Both the position numbers and the translations under genes were made by a program. Below the pieces are notes generated by a model that was given only the letters and a program-made list of their open reading frames with translations, had not been told where the DNA came from and did no database searches. Source: JANPBY01 sp963805505 (GTDB lineage: Bacteria > Actinomycetota > Actinomycetes > DATJPE01). Taken from it: a stretch of DNA of 64,000 nt. Numbering within the stretch: the stretch's first letter is position 1; the number at the start of each line of letters is the position of its first letter. Where the stretch lies: the NCBI GenBank assembly GCA_963805505.1, contig CAWDUP010000007.1, positions 620,001 to 684,000 of the forward strand, given 5' to 3'. Shown piece by piece: positions 17,528-25,466 of the stretch.

Positions 17528-18299
17528 GTGATCGGACCGGGTAGCCCGAAGCCGCGAGCTGCTGTTTGACCGCACCGATCGAAACGACCCCGAAGTGGAA
17601 GATGCTGGCCGCGAGCACCGCATCAGCTCCGGCCCCTACGGCGGGCGCGAAGTCCTCTGCCCTGCCCGCTCCGCCGCTGGCGATGACCGGCACGTGCACA
17701 GCGGCACGGACCGCCTCGATGAGCGGCAGGTCGAAGCCGTCCCGGGTGCCATCCTTGTCCATGGAGTTGACGAGCAGCTCGCCCGCACCGCGGGTGGCCG
17801 CGTCAACCGCCCACTCGAGTGCGTCTTTGCCAGTTCCTCGCCGACCCCCGTGGGTTGTCACCTCGAAGCCCGACGCTGTCTCGGTATCGCCCGAGCAGCG
17901 GCGCGCATCCAAGGAGAGGACCAAGACCTGTGCACCGAAATGATCAGCGATCTCGTCGATGAGCTCGGGTCTGTGGACTGCCGCCGTATTGACCCCCACC
18001 TTGTCGGCCCCGGCGCGCAGCAGTCGATCGACGTCGCTCACGGTGCGGACCCCGCCGCCAACGGTCAGCGGGATGAACACCTGCTCGGCGGTTCGTGAAA
18101 CGACCTCGTAGGTCGTCTCCCGATCGGAGCTGGTCGCGGAGATGTCGAGGAACACGAGTTCGTCCGCGCCTTCGGCGTCGTAGGTCCGCGCCATCTCGAC
18201 CGGATCGCCGGCGTCGCGCAGATCGGCGAAGTTGATGCCTTTGACGACTCGACCGCCGTCGACGTCGAGGCACGGGATGACCCGTACGGCAACCGACAC
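17517..18299 (-). CDS. hisF: Imidazole glycerol phosphate synthase cyclase subunit
   Basis: HisF, the TIM-barrel cyclase of IGP synthase, works with the glutaminase HisH (21982-22617); 260 aa. Hallmarks: VIPCLDVDGGRVVKG with catalytic Asp12, VGGGVRTVSD, the second catalytic Asp in LSLDARR, and VIASGGAGRAEDF. GTG start exactly six nt after a TAGGCT box, so probably leaderless. Confidence 0.96.
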   Translation of the reverse strand: MSVAVRVIPCLDVDGGRVVKGINFADLRDAGDPVEMARTYDAEGADELVFLDISATSSDRETTYEVVSRTAEQVFIPLTVGGGVRTVSDVDRLLRAGADKVGVNTAAVHRPELIDEIADHFGAQVLVLSLDARRCSGDTETASGFEVTTHGGRRGTGKDALEWAVDAATRGAGELLVNSMDKDGTRDGFDLPLIEAVRAAVHVPVIASGGAGRAEDFAPAVGAGADAVLAASIFHFGVVSIGAVKQQLAASGYPVRSLTR

Positions 18300-18305
18300 C
18301 CCATC

Positions 18306-18311
18306 AGCCTA
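18306..18311 (-). promoter_or_regulatory. Leaderless -10 box for hisF
   Basis: TAGGCT on the minus strand, spacer GATGGG (6 nt), then the hisF GTG at 18299. Confidence 0.6.
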
Positions 18312-18323
18312 GGTCGCCGTGGA

Positions 18324-18581
18324 TCAGACGACAGCCTGGTCCACGTAGCACCATCGCCAGGACTCCCCCGGTTCCCGGGATTGCATCACGGGGTGCGACG
18401 TGTCCTCGAAATGGGCCGTCGCGTGTCGACCCACCGAGGAGTCGCAGCAGCCGACGTTGCCGCAGGTCAGGCACATCCGCAGGTGAACCCACGTGGTCCC
18501 CTCGGCCAAGCACACGCCGCACCCCTCGGCGGGGACCGGGTCGACGGAGTCGGGAAGATCGCCAAGATGAGAGCAGGCCAT
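18324..18581 (-). CDS. UBP-type zinc finger protein
   Basis: 85 aa, nearly all one UBP-type (ZnF-UBP) zinc finger. Ligands are visible in CSHLGDL, CGVCL, MCLTCGNVGCCDSS and GRHATAHFEDTSHP. Stand-alone UBP fingers are common in actinobacteria, often beside an Na+/H+ antiporter, as here where the antiporter diverges 56 bp away. Function not established. ATG start, with the frame upstream running antisense to the antiporter. Confidence 0.85.
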   Translation of the reverse strand: MACSHLGDLPDSVDPVPAEGCGVCLAEGTTWVHLRMCLTCGNVGCCDSSVGRHATAHFEDTSHPVMQSREPGESWRWCYVDQAVV

Positions 18582-18637
18582 GACCTGATCCTCGACGTAA
18601 TGGCCCTCCCGCGCCAACCGGTCGGCAGGATGGGCAC

Positions 18638-20233
18638 GTGCACGAGCTCGAGGTAGTCGTAGCGCTGAGCCTCGCGCTCGCGGTCGCCGGCTGGTGCCGG
18701 AGCCGAGATCTGCCCGCTCCATTGCCTGTGGTCGTCTTCGGTCTCCTGCTGGGCCTGCTGCCCGTGGCGGAGAATTTCGCCGCTGAGCCACGGCTCGTCC
18801 TGACGCTGGCGCTTCCTCCTCTGCTGTTCGGTATGGCCCTGGAGTCGTCCTACGTCGGGATCCGAGCCAACCTGCGCCCGATCCTGCTCCTGTCGGTCGG
18901 TCTGGTCGCCTTCACCGCGCTGGCCGTCGCCGCGGCGATCCACCTGGTCGTCCCCGATATGCCGTGGGCTGTCGCCCTGGTTCTTGGGGCGGTCCTTGGC
19001 CCTCCGGACGCCGTGGCCGCATCGGCCATCGGGGGCAAGCTAGGACTTCCGCCGCGGCTGATGACGATCCTCGAAGGCGAGAGCCTCGTCAACGACGGTA
19101 CGGCGTTGACCATCTTCCGGGTGGCCGTCGCCGCGGCCCTGGCTGGCTCGATGACCGCCGGCCGAGCTACGGCGATCCTGCTCCTGGCCGTCGTCGGTGG
19201 CATCGGGTTCGGATTAGCCGCAGGTGTGGCCGTGCGGTGGCTGATCCGACACCTCCACGACTCGTTGCTCGAGACCACCGCCATCCTCGTGACGCCGTTC
19301 GCTGTCTTTCTCGGGTCGGAGGCTCTTGGCGCCAGCGGCTTCCTGGCCGTCGTGGTGTGCGGCCTGATGATCAGCCACACCTCGGCGGCCGAGCAGGGGT
19401 TCGCCACCCGCTTGCAGAGCCGGTCGCTGTGGTCGGTCTTCTCGTTCGTGCTCGAGGCGGCTGCCTTCTTGATCCTGGGCCTGGAGCTTCCGGTGCTGAC
19501 CAGAGCCGTGCTGGATGCCCCGACCGGCATACCCGTCGTGGGTGTGATCGTCGCTGTCTTCGCGACGGTGGTGCTGAGCCGGATCATCTGGGTGTTCCCA
19601 GCGACGTATCTACCACGGCGCTTGTCCGCCCGGGTCCGGGAAGCCGACCCCGCGCCGAGCTGGCGGGGAGTGGCGGTCGTCGCCTGGGCGGGGATCCGAG
19701 GCCCGGTGTCGTTGCTGGCGGCGCTGGGCATCCCGCTCACCGTGGACGGCGGCGCACCGTTCCCCTATCGCGACCTGCTGCTGCTTGTGACAGGTGTCGT
19801 CGTCTTGTTGACCCTGATCATCCAAGGATTGACGTTGGGGCCGCTCATCCGCGCCCTGGGAGTCCGAGCCACCGATCAATCGGCAGACATCCTGGCCGAG
19901 GCCGAGGCGCAGCACCATGCGGCGCGCGCCGGCCTCACGGCTCTGGACGAGCTGCTGGCGCAAGAGTCGACCGACCCATCTCTCACGCGACCGTCGGAAC
20001 AAGTCGTCGACACCCTGCGAGCCTCGGCCGAACGTCGGGCGAACGGGGCATGGGAACGGCTCGGTGGTGATACCGAGACCCCGAGCGACACCTACCGCAG
20101 ACTTCGACTCGCGATGCTGGAGGCAGAGCGCCACGTGTTCCTGACCTATCGCGACTCTGGACGGCTCAGTGACCGCGTCCTCCGCCAGATCTTTCGTGAC
20201 CTGGACCTGGAAGAGGCCTCCCTCAGCCGCTGA
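18638..20233 (+). CDS. CPA1-family Na+/H+ antiporter
   Basis: 531 aa, about 12 membrane helices (residues 1-420) and a cytoplasmic tail of about 110 residues. CPA1/NhaP motifs: LGPPDAVAASAIGGKL and EGESLVNDGTALT with the paired Asn-Asp of the ion site, then AWAGIRGPVSLLAALG. It exchanges sodium (or potassium) for protons at the cell membrane. GTG start with AGGA nine bases upstream. It shares a 56-bp divergent promoter region with the UBP finger gene. Confidence 0.9.
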   Translation: MHELEVVVALSLALAVAGWCRSRDLPAPLPVVVFGLLLGLLPVAENFAAEPRLVLTLALPPLLFGMALESSYVGIRANLRPILLLSVGLVAFTALAVAAAIHLVVPDMPWAVALVLGAVLGPPDAVAASAIGGKLGLPPRLMTILEGESLVNDGTALTIFRVAVAAALAGSMTAGRATAILLLAVVGGIGFGLAAGVAVRWLIRHLHDSLLETTAILVTPFAVFLGSEALGASGFLAVVVCGLMISHTSAAEQGFATRLQSRSLWSVFSFVLEAAAFLILGLELPVLTRAVLDAPTGIPVVGVIVAVFATVVLSRIIWVFPATYLPRRLSARVREADPAPSWRGVAVVAWAGIRGPVSLLAALGIPLTVDGGAPFPYRDLLLLVTGVVVLLTLIIQGLTLGPLIRALGVRATDQSADILAEAEAQHHAARAGLTALDELLAQESTDPSLTRPSEQVVDTLRASAERRANGAWERLGGDTETPSDTYRRLRLAMLEAERHVFLTYRDSGRLSDRVLRQIFRDLDLEEASLSR

Positions 20234-20237
20234 TCCT

Positions 20238-20260
20238 CGACCGCACCGCTCCCGCGGTCG
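20238..20260. terminator. Bidirectional hairpin between convergent genes
   Basis: Perfect 7-bp stem CGACCGC (20238-20244) with GCGGTCG (20254-20260), 9-nt loop, filling the 30-bp gap between the antiporter and ridA ends. No T-run, so efficiency is uncertain. Confidence 0.5.
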
Positions 20261-20263
20261 GAG

Positions 20264-20668
20264 TCATCCCGTCGCCCCGGGCGCTGGCCGGGAGGCGACC
20301 ACTTCCACCTCGACCACCATGGCCGGGTCGACGAAACCGGCCACGACGACCAGCGAGGCCGCGGGCCGCACGGAGCCGAAGATGTCGGCGTGGGCGCGCC
20401 CCACCGGATCGACGTCGGTCGGGCGCAGCACGTACATCCGCGTCTGGACCACGTCCTCACGATCGAAGCCCACGCGCGCCAGTGCGAACAGGGCAACCTC
20501 AAAGGCGACCACAGCCTGGGCGTACGGCTCACCCGGGTGCTGAACGACACCGTCCACCGTGGCCGTACAGCCGGCAGTCCAAGCCGTGTCACCCACTCGG
20601 ACCACCCGGGAGTACCCGATCACCTCCTCCCAGGGACTGCCGGAACCCAGGCGCTCGATCTCAGCCAC
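20264..20668 (-). CDS. RidA/YjgF-family protein
   Basis: 134 aa. RidA-family proteins hydrolyse reactive enamine/imine intermediates, but the subfamily here is uncertain. Visible family features are VRVGDTAWTAGCTA, YAQAVVAFEVALFALARVGF and the C-terminal arginine region YVLRPTDVD. GTG start inside the 3' end of priA (8-bp overlap), so coupled to it. Confidence 0.85.
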   Translation of the reverse strand: MAEIERLGSGSPWEEVIGYSRVVRVGDTAWTAGCTATVDGVVQHPGEPYAQAVVAFEVALFALARVGFDREDVVQTRMYVLRPTDVDPVGRAHADIFGSVRPAASLVVVAGFVDPAMVVEVEVVASRPAPGATG

Positions 20669-21389
20669 GGGTCGCGTCCAGGGCCTCGGTGAGCGTGAAC
20701 GCACCTGCGTAGAGCGCCTTTCCAACGATGGCGCCCTCGATGCCGAGCGGAACCAGCTCGGACAGCGCCTCCAGATCCGCGATCGAGGCCACGCCGCCCG
20801 ACGCGACCACAGGTCGATCGGTGCGGGCGCACACGTCCTCGAGCAGCGCCAGGTTGGGGCCGGCAAGTGTGCCATCCCTCGCTACGTCGGTCACGACATA
20901 GCGCTCGCAGCCGTCGCGCTCTAGACGCTCGAGCACCTCCCAGAGATCTCCGCCTTCCTGAGTCCACCCACGGGCCGCCAAGGTGGTGCCCCGGACATCG
21001 AGCCCCACGGCAATCCGGTCCCCATGCTCGGAAATCACCGATCGACACCACTCAGGATCCTCGAGAGCGGCAGTGCCGAGATTGACCCTCCGACAACCAG
21101 TGGCCAAGGCGCGCGCCAGCGAGCCGTCGTCACGGATCCCTCCGGAGAGCTCGACGGACACATCCAGGCGCCCTACCACCTCAGCCAGCAATGGAGCGTT
21201 GGAGCCCCTTCCGAAGGCCGCATCGAGGTCCACCAGGTGGACCCACTCTGCGCCGGCCTCCTGCCAGGCCAACGCGGCAGCGAGGGGATCGCCGTACAAC
21301 GTCTCGCTGCCCGCCTCGCCCTGAACCAGCCGGACCGCTTGGCCGTCGGCAACGTCAACGGCGGGCAGCAGCTCGAGGTGGGACTTCAC
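20661..21389 (-). CDS. priA: Bifunctional HisA/TrpF isomerase (PriA)
   Basis: PriA isomerises both ProFAR (histidine pathway) and phosphoribosylanthranilate (tryptophan pathway) in actinobacteria that lack trpF; 242 aa from the GTG used here. Motifs: LELLPAVDVADGQAVRLVQGEAG (catalytic Asp12), ELSGGIRDDGSL, VVTDVARDGTL and VVASGGVASIADL. An ATG three codons upstream is possible, but TAGGAT lies 7 nt before this GTG and overlaps that ATG. I therefore prefer the leaderless GTG. Dual activity is inferred from family and from the absence of trpF nearby. Confidence 0.93.
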   Translation of the reverse strand: MKSHLELLPAVDVADGQAVRLVQGEAGSETLYGDPLAAALAWQEAGAEWVHLVDLDAAFGRGSNAPLLAEVVGRLDVSVELSGGIRDDGSLARALATGCRRVNLGTAALEDPEWCRSVISEHGDRIAVGLDVRGTTLAARGWTQEGGDLWEVLERLERDGCERYVVTDVARDGTLAGPNLALLEDVCARTDRPVVASGGVASIADLEALSELVPLGIEGAIVGKALYAGAFTLTEALDATRG

Positions 21390-21396
21390 GGCGGGC

Positions 21397-21402
21397 ATCC
21401 TA
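21397..21402 (-). promoter_or_regulatory. Leaderless -10 box for priA
   Basis: TAGGAT on the minus strand, spacer GCCCGCC (7 nt), GTG at 21389. The box overlaps the alternative ATG, which argues for the GTG. Confidence 0.55.
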
Positions 21403-21408
21403 GGTCGT

Positions 21409-21744
21409 TCATCGCCGCCCGGAGGCCAGCGTCCACGCCACGGGGAACAGCAGCACCGAGAATCCCACCACGAACAACCGAGCGCCCCAGGTCGGCGCCA
21501 GGACGAGCCCACCCACCACCGCCACCGCGACGATCAGGCACAGCGCCCGCTGGACGCGACTCCTGCGACCCCACCAGCGACGAAACCGCATCCACCGATG
21601 CGCGACCCGACGCAGCGGGGCGGTTCCAGCCCGGGCCAACGCGCTGCGCCGCCGCTTGCGCTCAGACCGACGTCGACGGCTTTCCGCGGCGGCTGCCTGC
21701 TCGGCCTGCCGCACCGCCCTGCGCGCGGCGCGTTCTTTGCTCAT
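21409..21744 (-). CDS. Small basic membrane protein
   Basis: 111 aa. The first 60 residues are very rich in Arg, Lys and Ala and likely form a charged helix. Two membrane helices follow (about residues 67-83 and 89-106). I do not recognise the family. It lies 10 bp after the 76-aa membrane protein and before priA, so it is part of the hisH run. Confidence 0.65.
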   Translation of the reverse strand: MSKERAARRAVRQAEQAAAAESRRRRSERKRRRSALARAGTAPLRRVAHRWMRFRRWWGRRSRVQRALCLIVAVAVVGGLVLAPTWGARLFVVGFSVLLFPVAWTLASGRR

Positions 21745-21754
21745 GGTCTTTGGC

Positions 21755-21985
21755 TCAGGACTCGTTCCTGCGTCGGTCCATCTCCTCGGCGATCTCCCGA
21801 CGCCGACTGATGACGAACCACAACAACGCCAGCAAGACGAGACCGACGACGATCGCGGCCTGGCCCCATCCCGGTAGCGCCAGGAAGCGCACGATCGCGA
21901 AGGCGGCGGCCGCGATGAGGATGATCCACGCGCCGATGCGCAGGTTGCGGGCTCGCCGACGTTGAGCGGCGGTCTTGCGGGTCAT
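21755..21985 (-). CDS. Small two-helix membrane protein
   Basis: 76 aa with a basic N-terminus, two membrane helices and a charged end (RRREIAEEMDRRRNES). ATG overlaps the hisH stop by 4 bp (ATGA), so it is translationally coupled to hisH. Family not recognised. Confidence 0.7.
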   Translation of the reverse strand: MTRKTAAQRRRARNLRIGAWIILIAAAAFAIVRFLALPGWGQAAIVVGLVLLALLWFVISRRREIAEEMDRRRNES

Positions 21986-22617
21986 GCCAGGCTCCTCACC
22001 CACGTCGCCAGCACGTGTCCACCGGCGTCTCCGGACTTTTCGGGATGGAACTGAGTTGCCGTCAGCGGCCCATTCTCCACTGCGGCGACGAAACGTCCGT
22101 GATGGTCGGCCCAGGTCACCACAGGTCGAGTCATCGGTCCCGTGTCGGTCAGTTCCCAGCGGCGAACACCGTAGCTGTGGACGAAGTAGAAGCGCTCGCC
22201 CGCCACGCCTGCAAACAGTTGCGACCCGTCGTCGACGTCGACGGTGTTCCAGCCGATGTGCGGGAGCACTGGCGCGTCCAGCCGCTCGACGACCCCTGGC
22301 CACTCGCCGCAGCCCGCGGTGGTGACCCCGTGCTCGACACCAGTCTCGAACAGCACTTGCATCCCCACGCAGATGCCGAAGACCGGTCGACCGCCCGCCA
22401 GCCGTCGGCCGATCAACCGCGGTCCATCCACGGCCCGCAGCCCCTTCATGCAAGCAGCAAAGGCTCCCACCCCCGGGACGACCAGCCCGTCGCAGTCGGA
22501 GGCTCGGGTGGAATCCGCGGTGACCTCGACCGACGCCCCGGCCCTCGTCAGCGCTCGTTCGGCCGACCGGAGATTGCCGGAGCCGTAGTCGAGGACGACG
22601 ACGCTGGGCCGGCTCAC
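21982..22617 (-). CDS. hisH: Imidazole glycerol phosphate synthase glutaminase subunit
   Basis: HisH supplies ammonia from glutamine to HisF; 211 aa. Triad: Cys83 in GICVGMQ, and the His and Glu of FHPEKSG near the C-terminus. PGVGAF supplies the oxyanion strand. GTG start in a 4-bp GTGA overlap with hisB. Confidence 0.96.
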   Translation of the reverse strand: MSRPSVVVLDYGSGNLRSAERALTRAGASVEVTADSTRASDCDGLVVPGVGAFAACMKGLRAVDGPRLIGRRLAGGRPVFGICVGMQVLFETGVEHGVTTAGCGEWPGVVERLDAPVLPHIGWNTVDVDDGSQLFAGVAGERFYFVHSYGVRRWELTDTGPMTRPVVTWADHHGRFVAAVENGPLTATQFHPEKSGDAGGHVLATWVRSLA

Positions 22618-23207
22618 GACGTCAAAGTGCCCTTGGTCGACGGCACCCCGACGACTCGCGCGTCCAGCGCCACGGCATCTCGCAAGGCCCGCGCGACCGA
22701 CTTGAACTGTGCCTCGACGATGTGGTGGGCGTTGCGGCCTGAGACGACGCGCACGTGGAGACAGATCTGCGCCGAGGCGCTGATCGACTCCCAGATGTGA
22801 CGCGTCAAGCTGGTGTCGTAGGAGCCGATCAGCTCCACCAGATCAGGCTCCTCGTGCACGACGTAGGGTCGACCGGACAAGTCGACGGCCGCTTGGCACA
22901 GGGTCTCGTCCAAGGGCACGAGCGCGTCCCCGAAACGCCGGATCCCAGTCTTGTCGCCCAGGGCCTCGCGCAGCGCTTGGCCGAAGGCAAGTGAGGTGTC
23001 TTCGACGGTGTGGTGCGCGTCCACCTGGAGATCGCCTTTTGTGCGGACCGTCAGGTCGAAGCCGCTGTGCTTGCCGAGCTGAGCCAGCATGTGGTCGAAG
23101 AACGGCACGCCCGTCTCGATGTCGGTGACACCCGTGCCATCGAGGTCGAGCTCGACCGAGACGTCGGACTCCTTGGTGTTCCTGGCGATCGAGGCCGTAC
23201 GGCTCAC
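22614..23207 (-). CDS. hisB: Imidazoleglycerol-phosphate dehydratase
   Basis: HisB dehydrates imidazoleglycerol phosphate; 197 aa, dehydratase only (no HisN phosphatase fusion). The manganese-binding HHTVED is at residues 65-70 and a second copy NAHHIVEA is near the C-terminus. GTG start in a GTGA overlap with hisC, with GAGGAG upstream. Confidence 0.96.
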   Translation of the reverse strand: MSRTASIARNTKESDVSVELDLDGTGVTDIETGVPFFDHMLAQLGKHSGFDLTVRTKGDLQVDAHHTVEDTSLAFGQALREALGDKTGIRRFGDALVPLDETLCQAAVDLSGRPYVVHEEPDLVELIGSYDTSLTRHIWESISASAQICLHVRVVSGRNAHHIVEAQFKSVARALRDAVALDARVVGVPSTKGTLTS

Positions 23208-24355
23208 GAGTGCTCCTCTGTAGGGCTGGGACTCACATCGTCCAGTGCTGCTCGGAAAGAAGCCATCTCCTGCGGGGTGCCGATCGTGACGCGGAGCCAG
23301 CCAGCCGGGCCCAGCTCCCGCACCAGAACCCCCCGTGCGAGCAGGCCGTCCCACACCGCATGTGCGTCCGCGAGGCCACCGAACAGCACGAAGTTGGCAT
23401 CACTGTCCGCCACCGGAGTGCCGCGCTGACGAAACCACGAGACCAGAGCGTCGCGTTCACCGCGGATCGTCGCCAGCTGGTCCTGCAGGTCATCGGCGTG
23501 GCTCAACGCCGTGATCGCAACCGCCTGCGTCACTGACGACAGGTGATAGGGCAGCCGCACCAGACGGAGTGCGTCGACGATGGCGGGCGCTGCCGCCAGA
23601 TAGCCAACCCGCGCACCGGCCAGCGCGAAGGCCTTGCTCATGGTCCGCGTCACCACCAGCTGGGGATGCGCTGAGAGTAGAGATAGGGCACTCGGAACCC
23701 CCGGACGCCGGAACTCGGCGTAGGCCTCGTCCACGACGACCAGGCCGGGTGCGACCGAGCAGATCGCCTTCACGACATCCAGCGGCAGGGCAGTTCCCGT
23801 GGGGTTGTTCGGCGAGGCGAGGACGACAAGGGCAGGCTGGACGTCCCGTACGGCCGCGACCGCCGCCTCTGGGCTCAAGGCGAAGTCGTCCGCACGCGAC
23901 ACGGTCACCCAACGGGTGAAGGTGTCTCGGCAGTACGTGGCATACATCGAGTAGGTCGGGCTGAATCCCAGCGCCGTGCGACTCGGTCCTCCGAAGGCCT
24001 GCATCAGTTGCAGCATCACCTCGTTGGAGCCGTTGGCCGCCCACACCTGGCTCGCCTCGACCGCGCAGCCCTCGCGTCTGTCCAGGTAGCTAGCCAGCGC
24101 GGCGCGCAAGCTCATGGCCTCCCGGTCGGGATAGCGGTTCAGTCCACGGGCGATGTCCGCCACCGCCGCACCGAGCTCAGCGGCCAGTCGAGCGCTGGGC
24201 GGGTAGGGGTTCTCGTTCGTGTTGAGCTGGACCGGGACGTGCAGCTGCGGGGCGCCGTAGGGCTGCTTGCCGACCAGGTCCTCACGGACGGGAGCGGCCA
24301 CGTTCTGAGCGGCACCAGGAGGCGCTGCAGGATTCATGGCGGAAGCGGCGCTCAC
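23204..24355 (-). CDS. hisC: Histidinol-phosphate aminotransferase
   Basis: PLP enzyme converting imidazole-acetol phosphate to histidinol phosphate; 383 aa. Signatures: NENPYPPS, SPNNPTG and the PLP lysine Lys241 in RTMSKAFALAGARVGY. The GTG start is six nt after TACCCT, with no ribosome binding site, suggesting a leaderless transcript that starts a hisC-hisB-hisH unit. Confidence 0.95.
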   Translation of the reverse strand: MSAASAMNPAAPPGAAQNVAAPVREDLVGKQPYGAPQLHVPVQLNTNENPYPPSARLAAELGAAVADIARGLNRYPDREAMSLRAALASYLDRREGCAVEASQVWAANGSNEVMLQLMQAFGGPSRTALGFSPTYSMYATYCRDTFTRWVTVSRADDFALSPEAAVAAVRDVQPALVVLASPNNPTGTALPLDVVKAICSVAPGLVVVDEAYAEFRRPGVPSALSLLSAHPQLVVTRTMSKAFALAGARVGYLAAAPAIVDALRLVRLPYHLSSVTQAVAITALSHADDLQDQLATIRGERDALVSWFRQRGTPVADSDANFVLFGGLADAHAVWDGLLARGVLVRELGPAGWLRVTIGTPQEMASFRAALDDVSPSPTEEHS

Positions 24356-24361
24356 CGGTCA

Positions 24362-24367
24362 AGGGTA
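24362..24367 (-). promoter_or_regulatory. Leaderless -10 box for hisC
   Basis: TACCCT on the minus strand, spacer TGACCG (6 nt), GTG at 24355. Confidence 0.55.
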
Positions 24368-24432
24368 GGGGCGTGTCCTCGGAGGAGCTCAGTCGCGTCC
24401 GCAGTCCGGACGTCGCAAGGTTGCGACGGGAG

Positions 24433-24978
24433 TCACAAGGCGATCGACTGCACGACCCGCCATGAGTCGGCCGAACGGTCACCAGCCATCACGGTGACTT
24501 CCCGGACGCGATAGGTGATCGGCAGGAGCGGCGCCAGCTCGCGTTCAGCGACGCGCAGGGCCTGCCAGGTCGCCTGCCGACGCTCGCCGACCGTCAGGTG
24601 CGGGATCACCTCGTCGTGCGCGCCGCCGTAGGGCAGGTGGCCCGGGAATGCCGCGCAGACCGCATGGGTGAGCAGCCGGAACGGCTCGTCCGGAGTCGGG
24701 GCCAGCCACAGAACGTCCTCCCCGAACCACGCCGTCCTCGCCAGGCTTCCCTGGAAGGCCTCGACGGTGGCCACCGCTTCGGCCAGCCGCTGGAGGACGC
24801 CCTCAGTCAACGCGGCTGGGGGTATGAAGGGGAACAGCACGGTGACGTGCGCTGGCACCCCCCACGAGTGCGCAGGGTCGAACCTTGAACGATGGGGTCC
24901 AACGATGGCTTCCGCCTCAGGCAGCCGAACCAGGACCGCGCTTTGCTGGCCGGCGCCTTCAGGCTCTTCAGACACCAC
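24433..24978 (-). CDS. 2'-5' RNA ligase family (LigT/2H phosphoesterase)
   Basis: 181 aa with the two HxT motifs of the 2H phosphoesterase fold: HVT in AHVTVLFPF (about residue 44) and HLT in IPHLTVGE (about residue 127). The family acts on 2',3'-cyclic phosphates or 2'-5' bonds in RNA; the true substrate here is unknown. GTG start. It lies between the VOC gene and hisC. Confidence 0.82.
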   Translation of the reverse strand: MVSEEPEGAGQQSAVLVRLPEAEAIVGPHRSRFDPAHSWGVPAHVTVLFPFIPPAALTEGVLQRLAEAVATVEAFQGSLARTAWFGEDVLWLAPTPDEPFRLLTHAVCAAFPGHLPYGGAHDEVIPHLTVGERRQATWQALRVAERELAPLLPITYRVREVTVMAGDRSADSWRVVQSIAL

Positions 24979-25004
24979 GGCATCTTGTCAGGTCGTTCGG
25001 CTGC

Positions 25005-25466
25005 TCAGTCCAGGCAGAACTCGTTGCCTTCCGGATCGGTCAGCACGATGAACCCGGCACTCATCGGAGGGGCCGGCTCGTGTCGACGCACCCGCGTGGC
25101 CCCAAGCGCGACCAACCGATCGCACTCCGCCTCCAGTGCCAACATTCGCTCCTCTCCCTGAAGACCCGGCGCAGCCCGAATGTCCAGGTGAACCCGGTTC
25201 TTGACCATCTTGTCCTCGGGCACCTGCTGGAAGAAAAGCCGCGGTCCATGACCTTCGGGGTCCTCGACGGCTGACCCAGAGTTCCGCTCCTCCTGCGCGA
25301 CGCCGACCCTGTCGAGGAACTCGTCCCAGGCGGCCAGTGGATCAGCGTCCGCCGGAAGCTCAACTCCAGGGGGCGCCGGATGGACATAGCCCAAAGCGTC
25401 GCGCCAGAACGACGACAGCGCCCGAGGGTCGTGGGCATCAAAGGTGACCTGGACCTCACGACTCAC
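25005..25466 (-). CDS. VOC family (glyoxalase-like) protein
   Basis: 153 aa, glyoxalase/bleomycin-resistance fold: an N-terminal VQVTFDAHDPRALSSFWRDALGY repeat, a central RVHLDIRA strand and a C-terminal FIVLTDPEGNEFCLD. Members bind metal and a range of small molecules; the substrate is unknown. GTG start lies inside the end of hisD (11-bp overlap), so translation is coupled to hisD. Confidence 0.85.
   Translation of the reverse strand: MSREVQVTFDAHDPRALSSFWRDALGYVHPAPPGVELPADADPLAAWDEFLDRVGVAQEERNSGSAVEDPEGHGPRLFFQQVPEDKMVKNRVHLDIRAAPGLQGEERMLALEAECDRLVALGATRVRRHEPAPPMSAGFIVLTDPEGNEFCLD

Noticed and set aside
20146..20592. 148-aa frame over the ridA region
   Set aside because: Same strand as ridA but a different frame, and it crosses the end of the antiporter gene; the ridA frame has recognisable motifs.
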